Positions 33,309 through 42,771 of a DNA stretch of 64,000 bases are shown piece after piece. Numbering within the stretch: position 1 is the first letter of the stretch; every line of letters begins with the position of its first letter. The notes beneath the pieces are model-generated. The model was given only the letters and a program-made list of their open reading frames with translations, ran no database searches and was not told the origin of the DNA. Both the position numbers and the translations under genes were made by a program. The stretch comes from Haloglomus halophilum (GTDB lineage: Archaea > Halobacteriota > Halobacteria > Halobacteriales > Haloarculaceae), in contig NZ_CP101166.1 in assembly GCF_024298885.1 (NCBI RefSeq), positions 2,727,149 through 2,791,148 of the forward strand. Direction: 5' to 3'.

Positions 33309-35429
33309 ATGGAACGACGCACGTTTCTCAGAACGGTGGGTGCGGGTGCGCTCGCCGGCGCTGGTGGCGCCGGCAGTGCGGCGGCGAACGGTGATAGCGA
33401 GGCCGAACGGAACCCGACGCCGGTGGACGGCTCCGAAGTGTACGTCCCGAAGGTGAACGAGATACGGTCGCCGCTGTCGGGTGTGCCCGAGGTGGTCGAA
33501 GCCGGTGACAGCCTGCGCGTGGAACTCGACGCGAACACGGATATCCCGCTCGGGACGGTCGAGGCCCGTCTGGAGCCGAGTTTCGGTGGGCCCGCGGAGA
33601 TACAGCTCGACGGCGGCGACGACCCCATCGACGGCGCGACGAGCCGTATCTGGAACTCGGATGCCGAGGTCGAGGGCTCGGAGTCCCACGACGGCGAGGC
33701 CCAGTACGAGCAGGTCGACGTTCTCGAGTTCGATATCCCGTCGCTCGACAGCAGCGCCGCGTTCACGCCGGACCTCTACGATCTGGTCGTCACCTGGGAC
33801 ACCGCGCCGACCGCGCCGACCGGGGGCGAGGACCGCCAGCCGCGCGCTGTGAGCGTCCGGCGCGAGATTCCCGAGGAACTGGACGTCGCGGTCATCGCCG
33901 ACCCGCAGATCGGCGACCCGCGGGCGCTCCAGTCCGGGTTCGACGAGGCCCGGGACGAGCGGTCCCCGGACCCATTCGTCCAGCGGTCGCGGCGCGTCCT
34001 CGGCGACCAGCCGGACGAGCGCTGGGCGGCCACCCGCCGGGCTATCGCCGAGGTGAACGCGCTCGACCCGGATATCGTGCTGGTCGCGGGCGACCTCTGT
34101 CTGGGCCAGGACGTGCCCGGGAAGTTCTACGCGGAGTTCGAGGACGCCTGGACGATCATGAACCAGGTGCAGGCGCCGACGTTCATGACGCTGGGGAACC
34201 ACGACGGCTACGTCCAGTCCGGCACCGACGGGAAGGCGCTCTACCGCGAGACGTTCGGGCCGCCCTCGTACAGCGTCGCCATCGGTGACGCCGCACAGGT
34301 CGTCGCCGTCGACACGTTCGACTGGTCGTACCTCGACCGGACGGGGGCCAGCGTCGCTGTCTCGACCTACGGCGGGCAGGTCCGGGACGCGCAGCTGGCG
34401 TGGCTCGAGTCGGAGCTCACCGACGTGGCAGCGGACCCGTCCCGCCCCGACTCCATCCTCACCGTCGGCCACCACAACCCCTCGTGGGTGCCCGACGCGA
34501 AGAACGAGGCGTACGCACAGACCGACGGCCAGCCGGTCGCCGAGCAGGTCGCGCGGGGGAGCCGTATCGCCCAGAGCGGCCAGCGCTGGACCGGCGAGAA
34601 CGCCTTCGCGCTCCGGCGGCTGTTCGACGAGACCGGCGTGGACGCGTTCTTCTGTGGGCACTCGCACAAGGACCGTGTCGCACGGTCGCTGGCGAACCGG
34701 ACGGACGGTTCGGCGGTCGACGGTGACGGTGACGATGATCTCTACACCGCGGGCGACCCCGCCGACATCGTCGCCGCGCTCGGTGACCGGTACGTAAGGC
34801 AGTCATACAGCAGCACGGGCGGCGCCACGACCGGCCGTGTCGAGAACTACCCCGACCCCACCGTCGAACGCGCCGTTCCCGGGACGGCCGACGCCGAAGG
34901 GGTCGTGGCAGACCTCCGGGACACCGATGCGGGTACCCTGTACGTCAACGTCGCCTCCACGATGTCCTCGACGGGCGAGTACTGGGGCTGGCGGCAGTTC
35001 GACTACGACACCACGACTGACGGCCTCGACCCCCGCGCGTTCCGGTATCCCGTGAGCCAGGCGTTCCTCGCCGAGCGTACGGTCAATCCCGGCCCCGTCG
35101 ACGACCCACGGTGGGTCGCCGAACAGGACGAGGTGGGCTTTTTCTCCACGCCCTCGTACCTGCTCGATGTGACCGACGAGGGCAGCGCCAACTCGCCCGA
35201 CGGCCGGACGGTGACGGTCACGAACGACCAGACACTCACGCGCGAGGGCGCGGTGACGGTCTCGACGACGGCCGCGGCCCCGACCGTCGAGGGCGGCGAG
35301 GTCGTCTGGCAGCGCGATGCCGACCCGCGGACGGACCTGAAGGTGGCGTTCGAGGTGCCAGCGGGTGGCGAGACGAGCTTCACTGTTACCGGCGACACGC
35401 CGGGGCAGGGCCGCGGACAGGGTCGATAA
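33309..35429 (+). CDS. Tat-exported calcineurin-like metallophosphoesterase
   Basis: A 706-residue extracellular enzyme. MERRTFLRTVGAGALAGAGG is a Tat signal (RRTFLR). Residues about 40-190 look like an N-terminal beta-sandwich, as in secreted phosphoesterases. The catalytic domain (about 195-470) has the five motifs in order: VAVIADPQIGDP (D), LVAGDLCLGQ (GD), TLGNHDGYVQ (GNHD), TVGHHNPSWV (GH) and FFCGHSHKD (GHSH). It hydrolyses a phosphomono- or diester with two metals; the substrate is unknown. VVAVDTFDWSYLDRTG and the large insert after GHSH, including AALGDRYVRQSYSSTGGATTG, are peculiar to this subfamily. A C-terminal beta domain (about 615-700) ends in a short Gly/Gln-rich tail (GQGRGQGR) without an anchor. 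The stop is followed by fen1's stop, 6 bp away. Confidence 0.88.
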   Translation: MERRTFLRTVGAGALAGAGGAGSAAANGDSEAERNPTPVDGSEVYVPKVNEIRSPLSGVPEVVEAGDSLRVELDANTDIPLGTVEARLEPSFGGPAEIQLDGGDDPIDGATSRIWNSDAEVEGSESHDGEAQYEQVDVLEFDIPSLDSSAAFTPDLYDLVVTWDTAPTAPTGGEDRQPRAVSVRREIPEELDVAVIADPQIGDPRALQSGFDEARDERSPDPFVQRSRRVLGDQPDERWAATRRAIAEVNALDPDIVLVAGDLCLGQDVPGKFYAEFEDAWTIMNQVQAPTFMTLGNHDGYVQSGTDGKALYRETFGPPSYSVAIGDAAQVVAVDTFDWSYLDRTGASVAVSTYGGQVRDAQLAWLESELTDVAADPSRPDSILTVGHHNPSWVPDAKNEAYAQTDGQPVAEQVARGSRIAQSGQRWTGENAFALRRLFDETGVDAFFCGHSHKDRVARSLANRTDGSAVDGDGDDDLYTAGDPADIVAALGDRYVRQSYSSTGGATTGRVENYPDPTVERAVPGTADAEGVVADLRDTDAGTLYVNVASTMSSTGEYWGWRQFDYDTTTDGLDPRAFRYPVSQAFLAERTVNPGPVDDPRWVAEQDEVGFFSTPSYLLDVTDEGSANSPDGRTVTVTNDQTLTREGAVTVSTTAAAPTVEGGEVVWQRDADPRTDLKVAFEVPAGGETSFTVTGDTPGQGRGQGR

Positions 35430-35435
35430 CCTCCC

Positions 35436-36419
35436 TCAGGTCCAGCGGTCCAGTCCGGTCTGCGTGAGCGCCTCCTCGATGCGCTCGAAGCCGCGCTCGA
35501 CCTCGTCGGCGGGCACCTCCCACTCGTCCGTGACGTAGGCCTTCGCGGCGGCGATGTCGGGGTCGATGTCGGTGTCGAACTCGACATCGTCGGTCACGTC
35601 CGGGTCGAGGAACAGCTGGCGGATAGCGTCCGTATTCTCGACGTAGCAGTCCTCGGCGTCGAAGACCGCCCAGATGTCGCCGTGCTCGTTCAGGAGCTTG
35701 ACCGCGGTCTTCGGGCCGATGCCCGAGACGCCCTCGTTGAAGTCGGTCCCCATCAGGATGGCCGCGTCGACGAGTTGCTCCCAGGAGAGGTCGTGCGCGG
35801 CGAGTGTGGCCTCGAAGTCCATCAGCTCCGGGTCGCCCTTGCTTGTCAACTGCCGGAGGGTCAGCGGCGCGCCCAGCAACAGCGAGTCGTAGTCCTCGGT
35901 ACCGGCGTAGTCGGCGCTTCCGGTGCGGGCCATGTGTGCCGCCTGTGCCTCGCCCTCGGCGGGTGCCTCGATGACGGGCACGTCCAGCAGTTCGAGCAAC
36001 TCGCGGGTGGTCCGGCGGATGGTCTCGGTGAGCCGCTGGGTCCGGGATTCCAGCGTGGCGATGGTCGAGGCGTCGGCACCCTCCTCGCGTGCTGTTTCGA
36101 GGTCGTCCTCGTACTGTTCGCGCTGCTCGCGGCGTTCGGCCACCTCGTCGGCCTTCAGTTCGGTCGTCCCCCCGTCGAAGACGAAGACGGGCGTCAGGTC
36201 GTGTTCGAGGAACTTCGGCAGGCCCTGGACCGTGCCGATGAGGTTGGCCACCTCCTCGCCACCGCTGGTGGTGTACGCGCTCGTGCTGGTGAACTTGACC
36301 GTCGTCGTCAGGTAGCGGTAGAGCCAGTTGTGTGCGTCGACGGCGACGACGCTCCCTTCGAGGTCGTCGAACGACACGTCCTCGATGACCGCCAGTTGCC
36401 GGAGGTCCGCGTTGCCCAT
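35436..36419 (-). CDS. fen: Flap endonuclease 1
   Basis: A 327-residue structure-specific nuclease that removes 5' flaps during Okazaki fragment maturation and base-excision repair. [20 protein letters not shown] with [15 protein letters not shown] is the N-terminal region (metal-binding Asp, family GVDGxxWLHR-like). [13 protein letters not shown] gives the second Asp. [14 protein letters not shown] (about residues 145-158) and [11 protein letters not shown] carry the active-site acidic cluster. [22 protein letters not shown] (about 222-243) is the helix-hairpin-helix/H2TH region. The last eight residues QTGLDRWT resemble a PIP box (QxxLxxWF-like) for PCNA. Upstream on its 5' side is repeat locus C, so its promoter lies between 36420 and about 36500. 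Confidence 0.95.
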   Translation of the reverse strand: MGNADLRQLAVIEDVSFDDLEGSVVAVDAHNWLYRYLTTTVKFTSTSAYTTSGGEEVANLIGTVQGLPKFLEHDLTPVFVFDGGTTELKADEVAERREQREQYEDDLETAREEGADASTIATLESRTQRLTETIRRTTRELLELLDVPVIEAPAEGEAQAAHMARTGSADYAGTEDYDSLLLGAPLTLRQLTSKGDPELMDFEATLAAHDLSWEQLVDAAILMGTDFNEGVSGIGPKTAVKLLNEHGDIWAVFDAEDCYVENTDAIRQLFLDPDVTDDVEFDTDIDPDIAAAKAYVTDEWEVPADEVERGFERIEEALTQTGLDRWT

Positions 36420-36506
36420 TGGAGTCTCCTTGGGTGGTGCGTGATTTGGTGTTTGCGTCGCGCGCCTCGTGCCCTCTCGGGGGTGCTACCGACGGCGGGA
36501 CTGTTC

Positions 36507-37070
36507 CCGAAGCCCTCGCACTCTCTTCCGACCACCACAACGACTGAACCTCCGCCGAAGCCATCGGGTTCTCGCCTTCCGCTGGACCCGCTGCGCTCGG
36601 TTCACTTTTCGAAGTCCGCCAGCCCCCCGTGTCCGTCAGCCCCCCGTGTCCGTCAGTCGGGTCGTGTGAGCCTCACGCCTCCCCAGCCGACTGCGGTGCT
36701 CGCTCCCTGTGGTCGCTGTGCTCCTCGCCCCTCGCGCGCTAGGCGGCGGCTGGCCTGCGGCACAGCCGCCAGCGCGCGCCCGGCTGACTGACGGTGATGC
36801 GATTCTCCACAATCCACGGGCCGGGAGCGCGTGGCCGAGCGGTGCGGGGCGCTCCGCGCCCCCGCGAGCGGCGCCAGCCGTGAGCAGCGAGGCCCGCGCG
36901 ACCTGGGGAAGGGCCGGGCCGCCGCGCCCGTGTCACAGCCGAATCCTGGCGGACCCGAAGGGCGAGCGGGCTCCGGGTCACCTGACGACGCAAGCACCAC
37001 AGCGCGAGCGAAGCGAGCGCGAGGAGCGCAGCGAGTCAGGGGCCCGGAGCGCGCGAGGGCTTCGTAGGTA
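36507..37070. repeat. Mirrored GC-rich interspersed repeat, locus C
   Basis: It occupies most of the 734-bp gap between fen1 and the aminotransferase. The right arm is well preserved: CCTGGCGGACCCGAAGGGCG (36947-36966), GACGACGCAAGCACCACAGC (36984-37003), GAGGAGCGCAGCGAG (37021-37035) and GCGCGAGGGCTTCGTAGGTA (37051-37070). The left arm is degenerate but has two terminal modules, CGAAGCCCTCGCACTCTC (36508-36525) and CGAAGCCATCGGGTTCTC (36556-36573), 48 nt apart. The inner blocks CTGGGGAAGGGCCGGGCCGC (about 36903-36922) and CCGGGAGCGCG...CCGAGCGG (about 36822-36846) match loci A and B. TCAGCCCCCCGTGTCCG occurs twice in tandem at about 36627-36656. Confidence 0.72.
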
Positions 37071-37153
37071 GCTCTGTTGTCTGAACAATAGAGATAAATT
37101 CCTCCGCAGGGATTTAAATACGGTATTGGTGATATAAAGTCGGATTTGGTACT
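37071..37153. other. AT-rich tract after the aminotransferase stop
   Basis: An AT-rich run (ATTTAAATACGGTATTGGTG and neighbours) separates the aminotransferase stop codon from repeat C. It is in the same position relative to the repeat as the tracts at loci A, B, D and E. It probably holds the aminotransferase transcript end. Confidence 0.45.
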
Positions 37154-38242
37154 TTATCCGTGCCGTTCGAGCAACCCGTCTAGCCGCTCTAGCCCCTCCT
37201 CCAGATGCGCCGTCTCGTCGCCGAAGCCCAGCCGGAAGTGGTCGGGCTGGTCGAACGCGTCGCCCGGTGCCAGCACCACGCCGGCCTCCTCGACGACGCG
37301 CTCGCAGAACGACTGCCCGCCGAAGAACCCGTCCGGGACCTCGATGAACGCGTTCACGCCGGTCTCGGGGTCCGACCACCCGAGGCCGTGCCGGTCGACG
37401 AACGCCTCGACCAGCTCGCGGTTCCGGGCCGCCAGCTCGCGGTTCTCGGCCAGTATCTCGGCCTCCGTCTCCGGCTCCAGCGCCTGCTCGGCCACGCGCT
37501 GGGAGACCGCGGGCGGGGAGATGGTGGTGTAGTCCTTCCACTGCGCGGCGGCCTCGACGACCTCGGGCGGCCCGGCGAGCCAGCCGAAACGCAGGCCAGC
37601 GAGGCCGTACCCCTTCGAGAGCCCGCAGGTCGAGACGCCGTATGGCCCCAGACTCGCCGCGGGTGGGGGCAGCTCGACCGCTCCGTCCTCGGTCCCGGCG
37701 AACGGTCGGTACACCTCGTCGCAGAGGAGGTACGCGCCGGCGTCGGCAGCGTGGTCGTACACCGCCCGGACGGTGTCGGGGCCGTGGACCCGGCCCGTCG
37801 GGTTGTTGGGGTTGTTGAGGACGACGAGGGCCGTGTCGGGACGGATGGCCTCGGCGACGGCGTCCGGGTCGAGCCGCCAGTCGTCGGCCGCGTCGAGTTC
37901 GACGCGGGTCACCTCGCCGAACGCTTCGGGAAGTGCGTGAAGCGACTGGTACGTGGGGGTGACGACGACGGCGTGCTCGCCCATGAGCGCCGCGAAGGTG
38001 ACGAAGTTGGCCTCCTGGGTGCCGCAGGTCAGGAGCACCTCGTCAGCAGCGCGGTCGTAGCGGTCACCGATACGTCCCCGGAGGTCGGGGTCGCCGCCGG
38101 TCGGGATGACGTAGCCGAAGTCGTCAGGGACGAGGTCGAATCGGGTCGGGTCCAGCGGCCGGATGCCGGACTCGGCGAGCATCAGGTTGTCCGCCTCGTG
38201 GGTGGCGAACCAGCGTTCGAGGGCGAACGGTTCGATCTCCAT
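37154..38242 (-). CDS. Pyridoxal-phosphate aminotransferase (class I/II fold type I)
   Basis: A 362-residue PLP enzyme. The PLP-binding lysine lies in TCGLSKGYGLAGLRFGW (about residues 222-238), a perfect match to the aminotransferase SxSKxxGxxGxRxGW pattern with Cys for one Ser. VVLNNPNNPTGRVHGPDT (about 155-172) is the NPxNPTG substrate/PLP loop, and LLCDEVYRPFAGTE the D-x-x-Y cofactor motif. C-terminal FRLGFGDE contains the Arg that binds the substrate carboxylate. The amino donor and acceptor cannot be told; general relatives act on aspartate, aromatic amino acids or in biosynthesis. ATG at 38242 follows a GCTATTTCCC TATA-like element by about 27 nt. Family is firm, specificity open. Confidence 0.9.
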   Translation of the reverse strand: MEIEPFALERWFATHEADNLMLAESGIRPLDPTRFDLVPDDFGYVIPTGGDPDLRGRIGDRYDRAADEVLLTCGTQEANFVTFAALMGEHAVVVTPTYQSLHALPEAFGEVTRVELDAADDWRLDPDAVAEAIRPDTALVVLNNPNNPTGRVHGPDTVRAVYDHAADAGAYLLCDEVYRPFAGTEDGAVELPPPAASLGPYGVSTCGLSKGYGLAGLRFGWLAGPPEVVEAAAQWKDYTTISPPAVSQRVAEQALEPETEAEILAENRELAARNRELVEAFVDRHGLGWSDPETGVNAFIEVPDGFFGGQSFCERVVEEAGVVLAPGDAFDQPDHFRLGFGDETAHLEEGLERLDGLLERHG

Positions 38243-38311
38243 GGTCGGTAATCGCGCCGCCGGGGGAAATAGCTGCTATTCCAGATGTGGGACCTGTCGA
38301 ACTCGCCGTGC

Positions 38312-40408
38312 CTACTCCCACCCGTCGCAGGTGAAGTCTCCGATCAGGTCCCACCTATCGACCGGCAACTCGACCCTGCGTTCGACGCCGTCGTGGACGA
38401 AGTGCACGTTGAGGTCCTCGTCCTTCGGCCCGCATGGGACGTTGAACTCGACCACGCCGTCGTCGTCCGTCGTGACCGAGTGCGAGGTCGGGTCGCCGCT
38501 CTGGTCCACGGTCCGGAGCGTCACGTCATGGTCGTCGAGGGCGCTCCCGTCCTTCGTCAGGCGGACCTTGACATCGTTCAGCCCGCCCTCGACCTCGCCG
38601 TCCTCGCCGTTGTTGTCGCCGCCGTCGTCGAAGTCATCGAAGTCGTAGCTGGCGTCGTATCCGGTCCGCTTGTAGGTGAACCCCGTCGCGCGTCCCCGGA
38701 CCTCGTTCACGATGACCTCGGACCCCGGTTCGAACGCGTCGAGCTGGTCCATGGTACTGGTACTATCAACGAAGTTGCGGTGGTCGAACACGTCGACCCC
38801 GTGGTCGTCGTCGTCCATGAGTTCCTTGACCGCCCAGCCCTCAAGGGCGCCCTCGACGTTGTTCCCGACGACGTTCTGCTGGTTGACCTGCACGTACCCG
38901 TTCTCGACTTCCGAGGTTCCGGCCCCCTCGAACAGGTTGACCTTCGCCCGATAGGAGTCCCCGTCCGGTTCGGTTATCCGGAGGTCCAGATACACGGTGT
39001 TCCCGCCACCACAGGTCAGCTCGAAGAGGTTGAGACTGAGGAGACACGAGTCCGTCGTGACGGCGTGACCGCGCTCCAGCGCCAGTCCGTCGAACTTCCC
39101 GTCGGTCTCGATGAGCTGATTGTTCTGGTCGATGAGCATCCCGTCGCCAGCGGTCTGGTCCTCCCGGACGATGTCGATGCTTCCACTCTGGTAGGTCTCC
39201 AGATTGGCGTCGGCGATTCCCGTGAGCTTCGCCTTGATCTTGCCGGGGTTCCCCCCTCCGCGCGAGTAGAATACCCGTACGGCTCCGTCGCCGTCCGTCG
39301 TCGCCGTCATCGGATTCCCCTTGCTGGCCGACTGTCCACCCAGCCGACCGCTTCGGGTGGTCCATAGTTCGAGCTCGGCCCCTTCGACGGGGTTGCCGTA
39401 CGTATCGTGGAGGGTGAACGTCGCCGGCTTCGAGCCCCCTCTCGGAATCTGCAGCGTCTCCGGCGAGACGGTGAGGTACTCCGGCGTGACGCTCGCTGGC
39501 TGCCCGAGCGTCACTCGCGACACCCGGAAGTCGTACTGCTGGCCGTCCTTCAGGGTCAGCTTCACGTAGTCACCGTTCCCGGCCGGGGCAGGCACGTCGC
39601 TGTTCCCGCTGTCCTTCACCTCGGCGCTCACCAGTTCGTCCTGCGCGTCGGCGATGTCGGTCCACTCGTCCTGGTTCAGCTGCGTCGGGAGCCAGATGTG
39701 CGGGTCCTCCTTGCTGCCGTCGCCGTCGATGTCCGTCCGCTGAGCGGTGATCGTGAGGCTGCGGCTCGTGGTACTCACCGGGCTGAACTCGACGCTCTCC
39801 CGGTGGGCGGTCCGGTCGTAGGCACCGCCGAGCAGGGTCAGCGAGATCCGGTTCCCGTTGACCGGCGCCACACTCAGGTTCCGGGTGTTCCCGTTGGCGT
39901 ACTTCTTGACGAGCATCCCCGCCTCCAGGGCGTACTCGTCGCCCGTGATGCGGTTGTACGAGATGGAGTAGTTGAGATGCCGGGTCGCGTACTGTACCGA
40001 CCGGCCGTCCCAGAACCGTTCGTCGGTACTGTAGAGCCCCCGGACATAGACGGGGTGTTCGTCACTCGTGGCGAGACGTCCGGCGGGCTCCGGCGGGTTG
40101 ACCGCCACCGCCCGGCCGGGGTAGGAGGGACTGAGCTGCAGTGTCGCGGATGCGGCGCTCTCGGCCGTGCTCGCCTCCTGCATCGCCGTGCGGAGCTCGC
40201 CCATCTCACCGGCCATCGCACCGTTGTGCTTGAACTCCACCTCCTGGTTCTGGTGGGGGACCACATCCGCCTGGTACAGCGCGAACGTGGTCATCGTGAC
40301 CGCGAACATCAGGGCGAAGCCGAGGACCTGCGTCGAGGCCCGGTTCTCGAACAACGTCCACGTCGCTCGGCGCTCGTGGTCCCGACGGCTGGATGGAGGG
40401 TCCCGCAT
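38312..40408 (-). CDS. Membrane-anchored protein with two Ig-like domains, pilin-like N-terminus
   Basis: A 698-residue protein. Near its N-terminus one hydrophobic segment, STQVLGFALMFAVTMTTFAL (about residues 26-45), follows a basic stretch (RRDHERRATW), a layout like haloarchaeal pilin-related anchors; most of the chain is then outside. Residues about 340-420 read as a Big_1-type Ig-like domain (TFTLHDTYGNPVEGAELELW), and residues about 615-690 as a second one (DVKVRLTKDGSALDDHDVTL). The middle is beta-rich with D/N-rich loops (DFDDFDDGGDNNGEDGE). A start at 40408 is preferred over an in-frame ATG at 40426, because the TATA-like ATTTATCC at 40441-40451 would put the mRNA start between them, and AGGAGAGG lies just before 40408. 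I do not recognise a named family; a surface-appendage or adhesion role is inference. Confidence 0.75.
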   Translation of the reverse strand: MRDPPSSRRDHERRATWTLFENRASTQVLGFALMFAVTMTTFALYQADVVPHQNQEVEFKHNGAMAGEMGELRTAMQEASTAESAASATLQLSPSYPGRAVAVNPPEPAGRLATSDEHPVYVRGLYSTDERFWDGRSVQYATRHLNYSISYNRITGDEYALEAGMLVKKYANGNTRNLSVAPVNGNRISLTLLGGAYDRTAHRESVEFSPVSTTSRSLTITAQRTDIDGDGSKEDPHIWLPTQLNQDEWTDIADAQDELVSAEVKDSGNSDVPAPAGNGDYVKLTLKDGQQYDFRVSRVTLGQPASVTPEYLTVSPETLQIPRGGSKPATFTLHDTYGNPVEGAELELWTTRSGRLGGQSASKGNPMTATTDGDGAVRVFYSRGGGNPGKIKAKLTGIADANLETYQSGSIDIVREDQTAGDGMLIDQNNQLIETDGKFDGLALERGHAVTTDSCLLSLNLFELTCGGGNTVYLDLRITEPDGDSYRAKVNLFEGAGTSEVENGYVQVNQQNVVGNNVEGALEGWAVKELMDDDDHGVDVFDHRNFVDSTSTMDQLDAFEPGSEVIVNEVRGRATGFTYKRTGYDASYDFDDFDDGGDNNGEDGEVEGGLNDVKVRLTKDGSALDDHDVTLRTVDQSGDPTSHSVTTDDDGVVEFNVPCGPKDEDLNVHFVHDGVERRVELPVDRWDLIGDFTCDGWE

Positions 40409-40440
40409 GCGTGTGCCTCTCCTCATCAGTCGATGTTACG

Positions 40441-40451
40441 GGGATAAATAT
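40441..40451 (-). promoter_or_regulatory. TATA-like box of the Ig-like surface protein
   Basis: Minus-strand GATATTTATCC is placed about 36 nt before the ATG at 40408 and supports that start over 40426. Confidence 0.45.
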
Positions 40452-40500
40452 CGACCGTGCGTTCAACAGCTCGGAATCTCGTCCGAAGATTTATATGAAC

Positions 40501-42189
40501 TCACTCGTCCCGCCGCTTTCGCATCTCCTGGCGGGTGAACTGCGGCTTCGCGCTGATGCCGCTCGGCTCGCGGAACGAGCGGTACAGTAGCGCGAGGACG
40601 AGCGCCGCACCGACGCCCGGTGCGATCGCGTCGACTGGCGTCGCGAAGGCGTAGAGGATGGCCGTCGAGAGGACGGTCCCCGTCAGCAACAGTCCCAGCA
40701 CCAGCCGCCGGGCCAGTGTGTCGAAGACGGCCTCCTCGTCGTCGATGGTGGCCTCGACCTCGAGGTCGCCGCGGTTGATGCGGTCGAGCGCGTCCTCCAG
40801 TTTCGGCGGGGTACGGACGGCCGACCGGGCCGCATCGTTGAGCTCCTCGGTACGCTCCTCGACGAACTCCCGGATGCTGGCCTCGACGTACCCCTCCTGT
40901 CGGAGGTAGTCGGTGGCGACGTCGATGAAGTCGAAGTCCGGGTCCAGCGTCACGCAGACCCCCTCCACGACGGTCGCCACGCGCAGGACGAGCGCTAGGT
41001 TCGGCGGGAGTCGGAGCGGGAACTCGTAGATGGTGTCCTCGACCTGCTCGACGATCTGCTGGACGCGGTACTGCTCGATGTCCTCGCCGCGCGCGTCAGC
41101 GATGGCCAGTTCCATGACGTCCGCCATCACCTCGCGGTCGGCCTCGGGCGAGAGCGTCCCGAGTTCGATGAGCGTATCGAGGATGGCGTCGATGTCCTGG
41201 TCCGCGACGGCGATGTAGAAGTCGACGATCTTGTCCTGGACGAAGGCGTCGACGCGGCCGGACATCCCGAAGTCGTAGAAGACGAGCCGGCCGTCGTCCT
41301 GCACGGCGAGGTTCCCCGGGTGCGGGTCGGCGTGGAAGGTGCCGTCGGTGACGAGCATCTTCAGGTAGGCGCGCTGGAGCGTCTCGGCCAGTTCCGTCCG
41401 GTCGAAGCCGCGCTCGTCGAGCCCCTCCACGTCGGAGATCTTCGTCCCGGGGACGTACTCCATCGTCAGCACGCGGCCCGTCGAGCGCTCGCCATCCACC
41501 GCGGGGATACGGACCGCCGATTCCTCCCGGAAGTTCTCGCGGATTTCCTCCAGCATCCCGCGCTCGCGCTCGTAATCCATCTCCTCGCGGATGGTCTTCG
41601 AGAACTCGTCGGCGAGCGTCTGCATCGAGAACGACCGGGCCTGGTCGATGAACCGCATCAGGATGGGCAGCGAGAACTGGATGATGTGGAGGTCGGCCTC
41701 GACCAGCGACTCGATGCCCGGCCGCCGGACCTTCACCGCGACCTCGCGGCGGTCGTCCGGGCTCCCCTCGACCGGCTCCGGAATCGTCGCCGTGTACACC
41801 TGCCCGAGCGACGCGCCGCTGATGGGGTCGGTGTCGAACGACTCGAACGCCTCCTCGACGGGCCCGAGGCCCTCCTCGAGGACCGGTTTGACGGCCTCCC
41901 AGTCGGCCGGTGGAACCCGGTCCTGGAGCTGTTCGAACTCGTCGATGTACTCCGGTGGGAGGATGTCCGGCCGGGTGGAGAGAATCTGCCCGAGTTTGAT
42001 GAACGTCGGCCCGAGCGTCAGCAGCGAGTCCAGCAGCTTGCGGGCCCGGCGGCGACGCGTCTCGGCGTCGACACGCCGGGCTCGGCCGAACAGGAGGAAC
42101 CGCCGACGGTCCCGTGCGTACGCCAACAGGAGTGGTAGAAACTGGTAGACGACGACTGGGAACCGGCGGTATGCGCGGAGGTTCACCAC
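40501..42189 (-). CDS. ABC1/UbiB-family atypical kinase with C-terminal membrane helices
   Basis: A 562-residue paralogue of the protein at 15.4-16.8 kb. Motifs in order: FIKLGQILSTRPDILPPEYI (KxGQ), FEQLQDRVPPADW, ISGASLGQVYTA (Ala-rich loop), VAVKVRRPGI (ATP-site Lys), REEMDYERERGML, TFHADPHPGN and VFYDFGMSG. After the kinase-like core a long helical linker with an acidic patch (about 455-500, ELNDAARSAVRTPPKL) leads to two membrane segments, LVLGLLLTGTVLSTAILYAF and VGAALVLALLYRSF. This matches UbiB proteins, which sit at the membrane and support quinone or lipid biogenesis. The start is GTG at 42189 (a second GTG follows directly). The stop of the hsp20 gene is only 4 bp away, so the two are probably co-transcribed. 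Confidence 0.9.
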   Translation of the reverse strand: MVNLRAYRRFPVVVYQFLPLLLAYARDRRRFLLFGRARRVDAETRRRRARKLLDSLLTLGPTFIKLGQILSTRPDILPPEYIDEFEQLQDRVPPADWEAVKPVLEEGLGPVEEAFESFDTDPISGASLGQVYTATIPEPVEGSPDDRREVAVKVRRPGIESLVEADLHIIQFSLPILMRFIDQARSFSMQTLADEFSKTIREEMDYERERGMLEEIRENFREESAVRIPAVDGERSTGRVLTMEYVPGTKISDVEGLDERGFDRTELAETLQRAYLKMLVTDGTFHADPHPGNLAVQDDGRLVFYDFGMSGRVDAFVQDKIVDFYIAVADQDIDAILDTLIELGTLSPEADREVMADVMELAIADARGEDIEQYRVQQIVEQVEDTIYEFPLRLPPNLALVLRVATVVEGVCVTLDPDFDFIDVATDYLRQEGYVEASIREFVEERTEELNDAARSAVRTPPKLEDALDRINRGDLEVEATIDDEEAVFDTLARRLVLGLLLTGTVLSTAILYAFATPVDAIAPGVGAALVLALLYRSFREPSGISAKPQFTRQEMRKRRDE

Positions 42190-42193
42190 GCGC

Positions 42194-42550
42194 TCAGGCG
42201 TCCTCGACGGGCACCCGTGTCTCGCCTGCCGCCCCCCGCTTGGGGAGCGTCACCGTCAGGACCCCCCGGCTCACGCTCGCGGTGGCCCCATCGCCCGTCG
42301 CGTTCGGCGGGAGCGGCAGCTCGGCGTCGAGGAACAGCGACCGGTCCTCCGTGACGTACGAGAACTCCGACGGCACGTCCTTCGCGCGCCGGGCCTCGAT
42401 GCGGAGGCGCCCGCCGTCGATGGACACGTCGACCGTGTCCGCCGTCGCGCCCGGCAGGTCCATCACGACGCGGTGGGCGTCGTCGCTCTCCAGCAGGTCC
42501 GCGAACACCGTCTCCGGGAGTTCGCGCAGGGCCTCGCGAAACGCGTTCAT
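42194..42550 (-). CDS. Hsp20/alpha-crystallin family small heat-shock protein
   Basis: A 118-residue protein, almost entirely one alpha-crystallin domain. DDAHRVVMDLPGATADTVDV (about residues 19-38) is the first strand pair with the family's V-x-D-LPG-V/A motif. LRIEARRAKDVPSEFSYV and RSLFLDAELPLPPNATGDG lead to ASVSRGVLTVTLPKRG (about 90-105), the A-x-x-x-x-GVLTVTLPK motif that closes the domain. These chaperones hold unfolding proteins during heat or salt stress. The short N-terminus MNAFREALRELPETVFADLL fits the ATG at 42550; a longer frame upstream has no TATA support, while a TTTTTC box lies about 25 nt before this ATG. It is upstream of the ABC1 kinase in the same direction. Confidence 0.9.
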   Translation of the reverse strand: MNAFREALRELPETVFADLLESDDAHRVVMDLPGATADTVDVSIDGGRLRIEARRAKDVPSEFSYVTEDRSLFLDAELPLPPNATGDGATASVSRGVLTVTLPKRGAAGETRVPVEDA

Positions 42551-42771
42551 GCCACGGCGTACGGCTCCGAGGGCGAAAAAGGCCCCGGAGGCGGAACCCC
42601 ACGCCTCCGCGACGGCGACCCGGTCCGCCACGACCACGGCTCGGGCCACCCCGGCCACGGTTCCCGACCGCTTCCAGATAGCTGCCGATTCCGGAGGTTA
42701 GAGTGTGTCTAAGGCCCGCAAATGGCCACAAGGTACTTACAAAACCAGCAGTAACTGCCGGTTGAACACAG

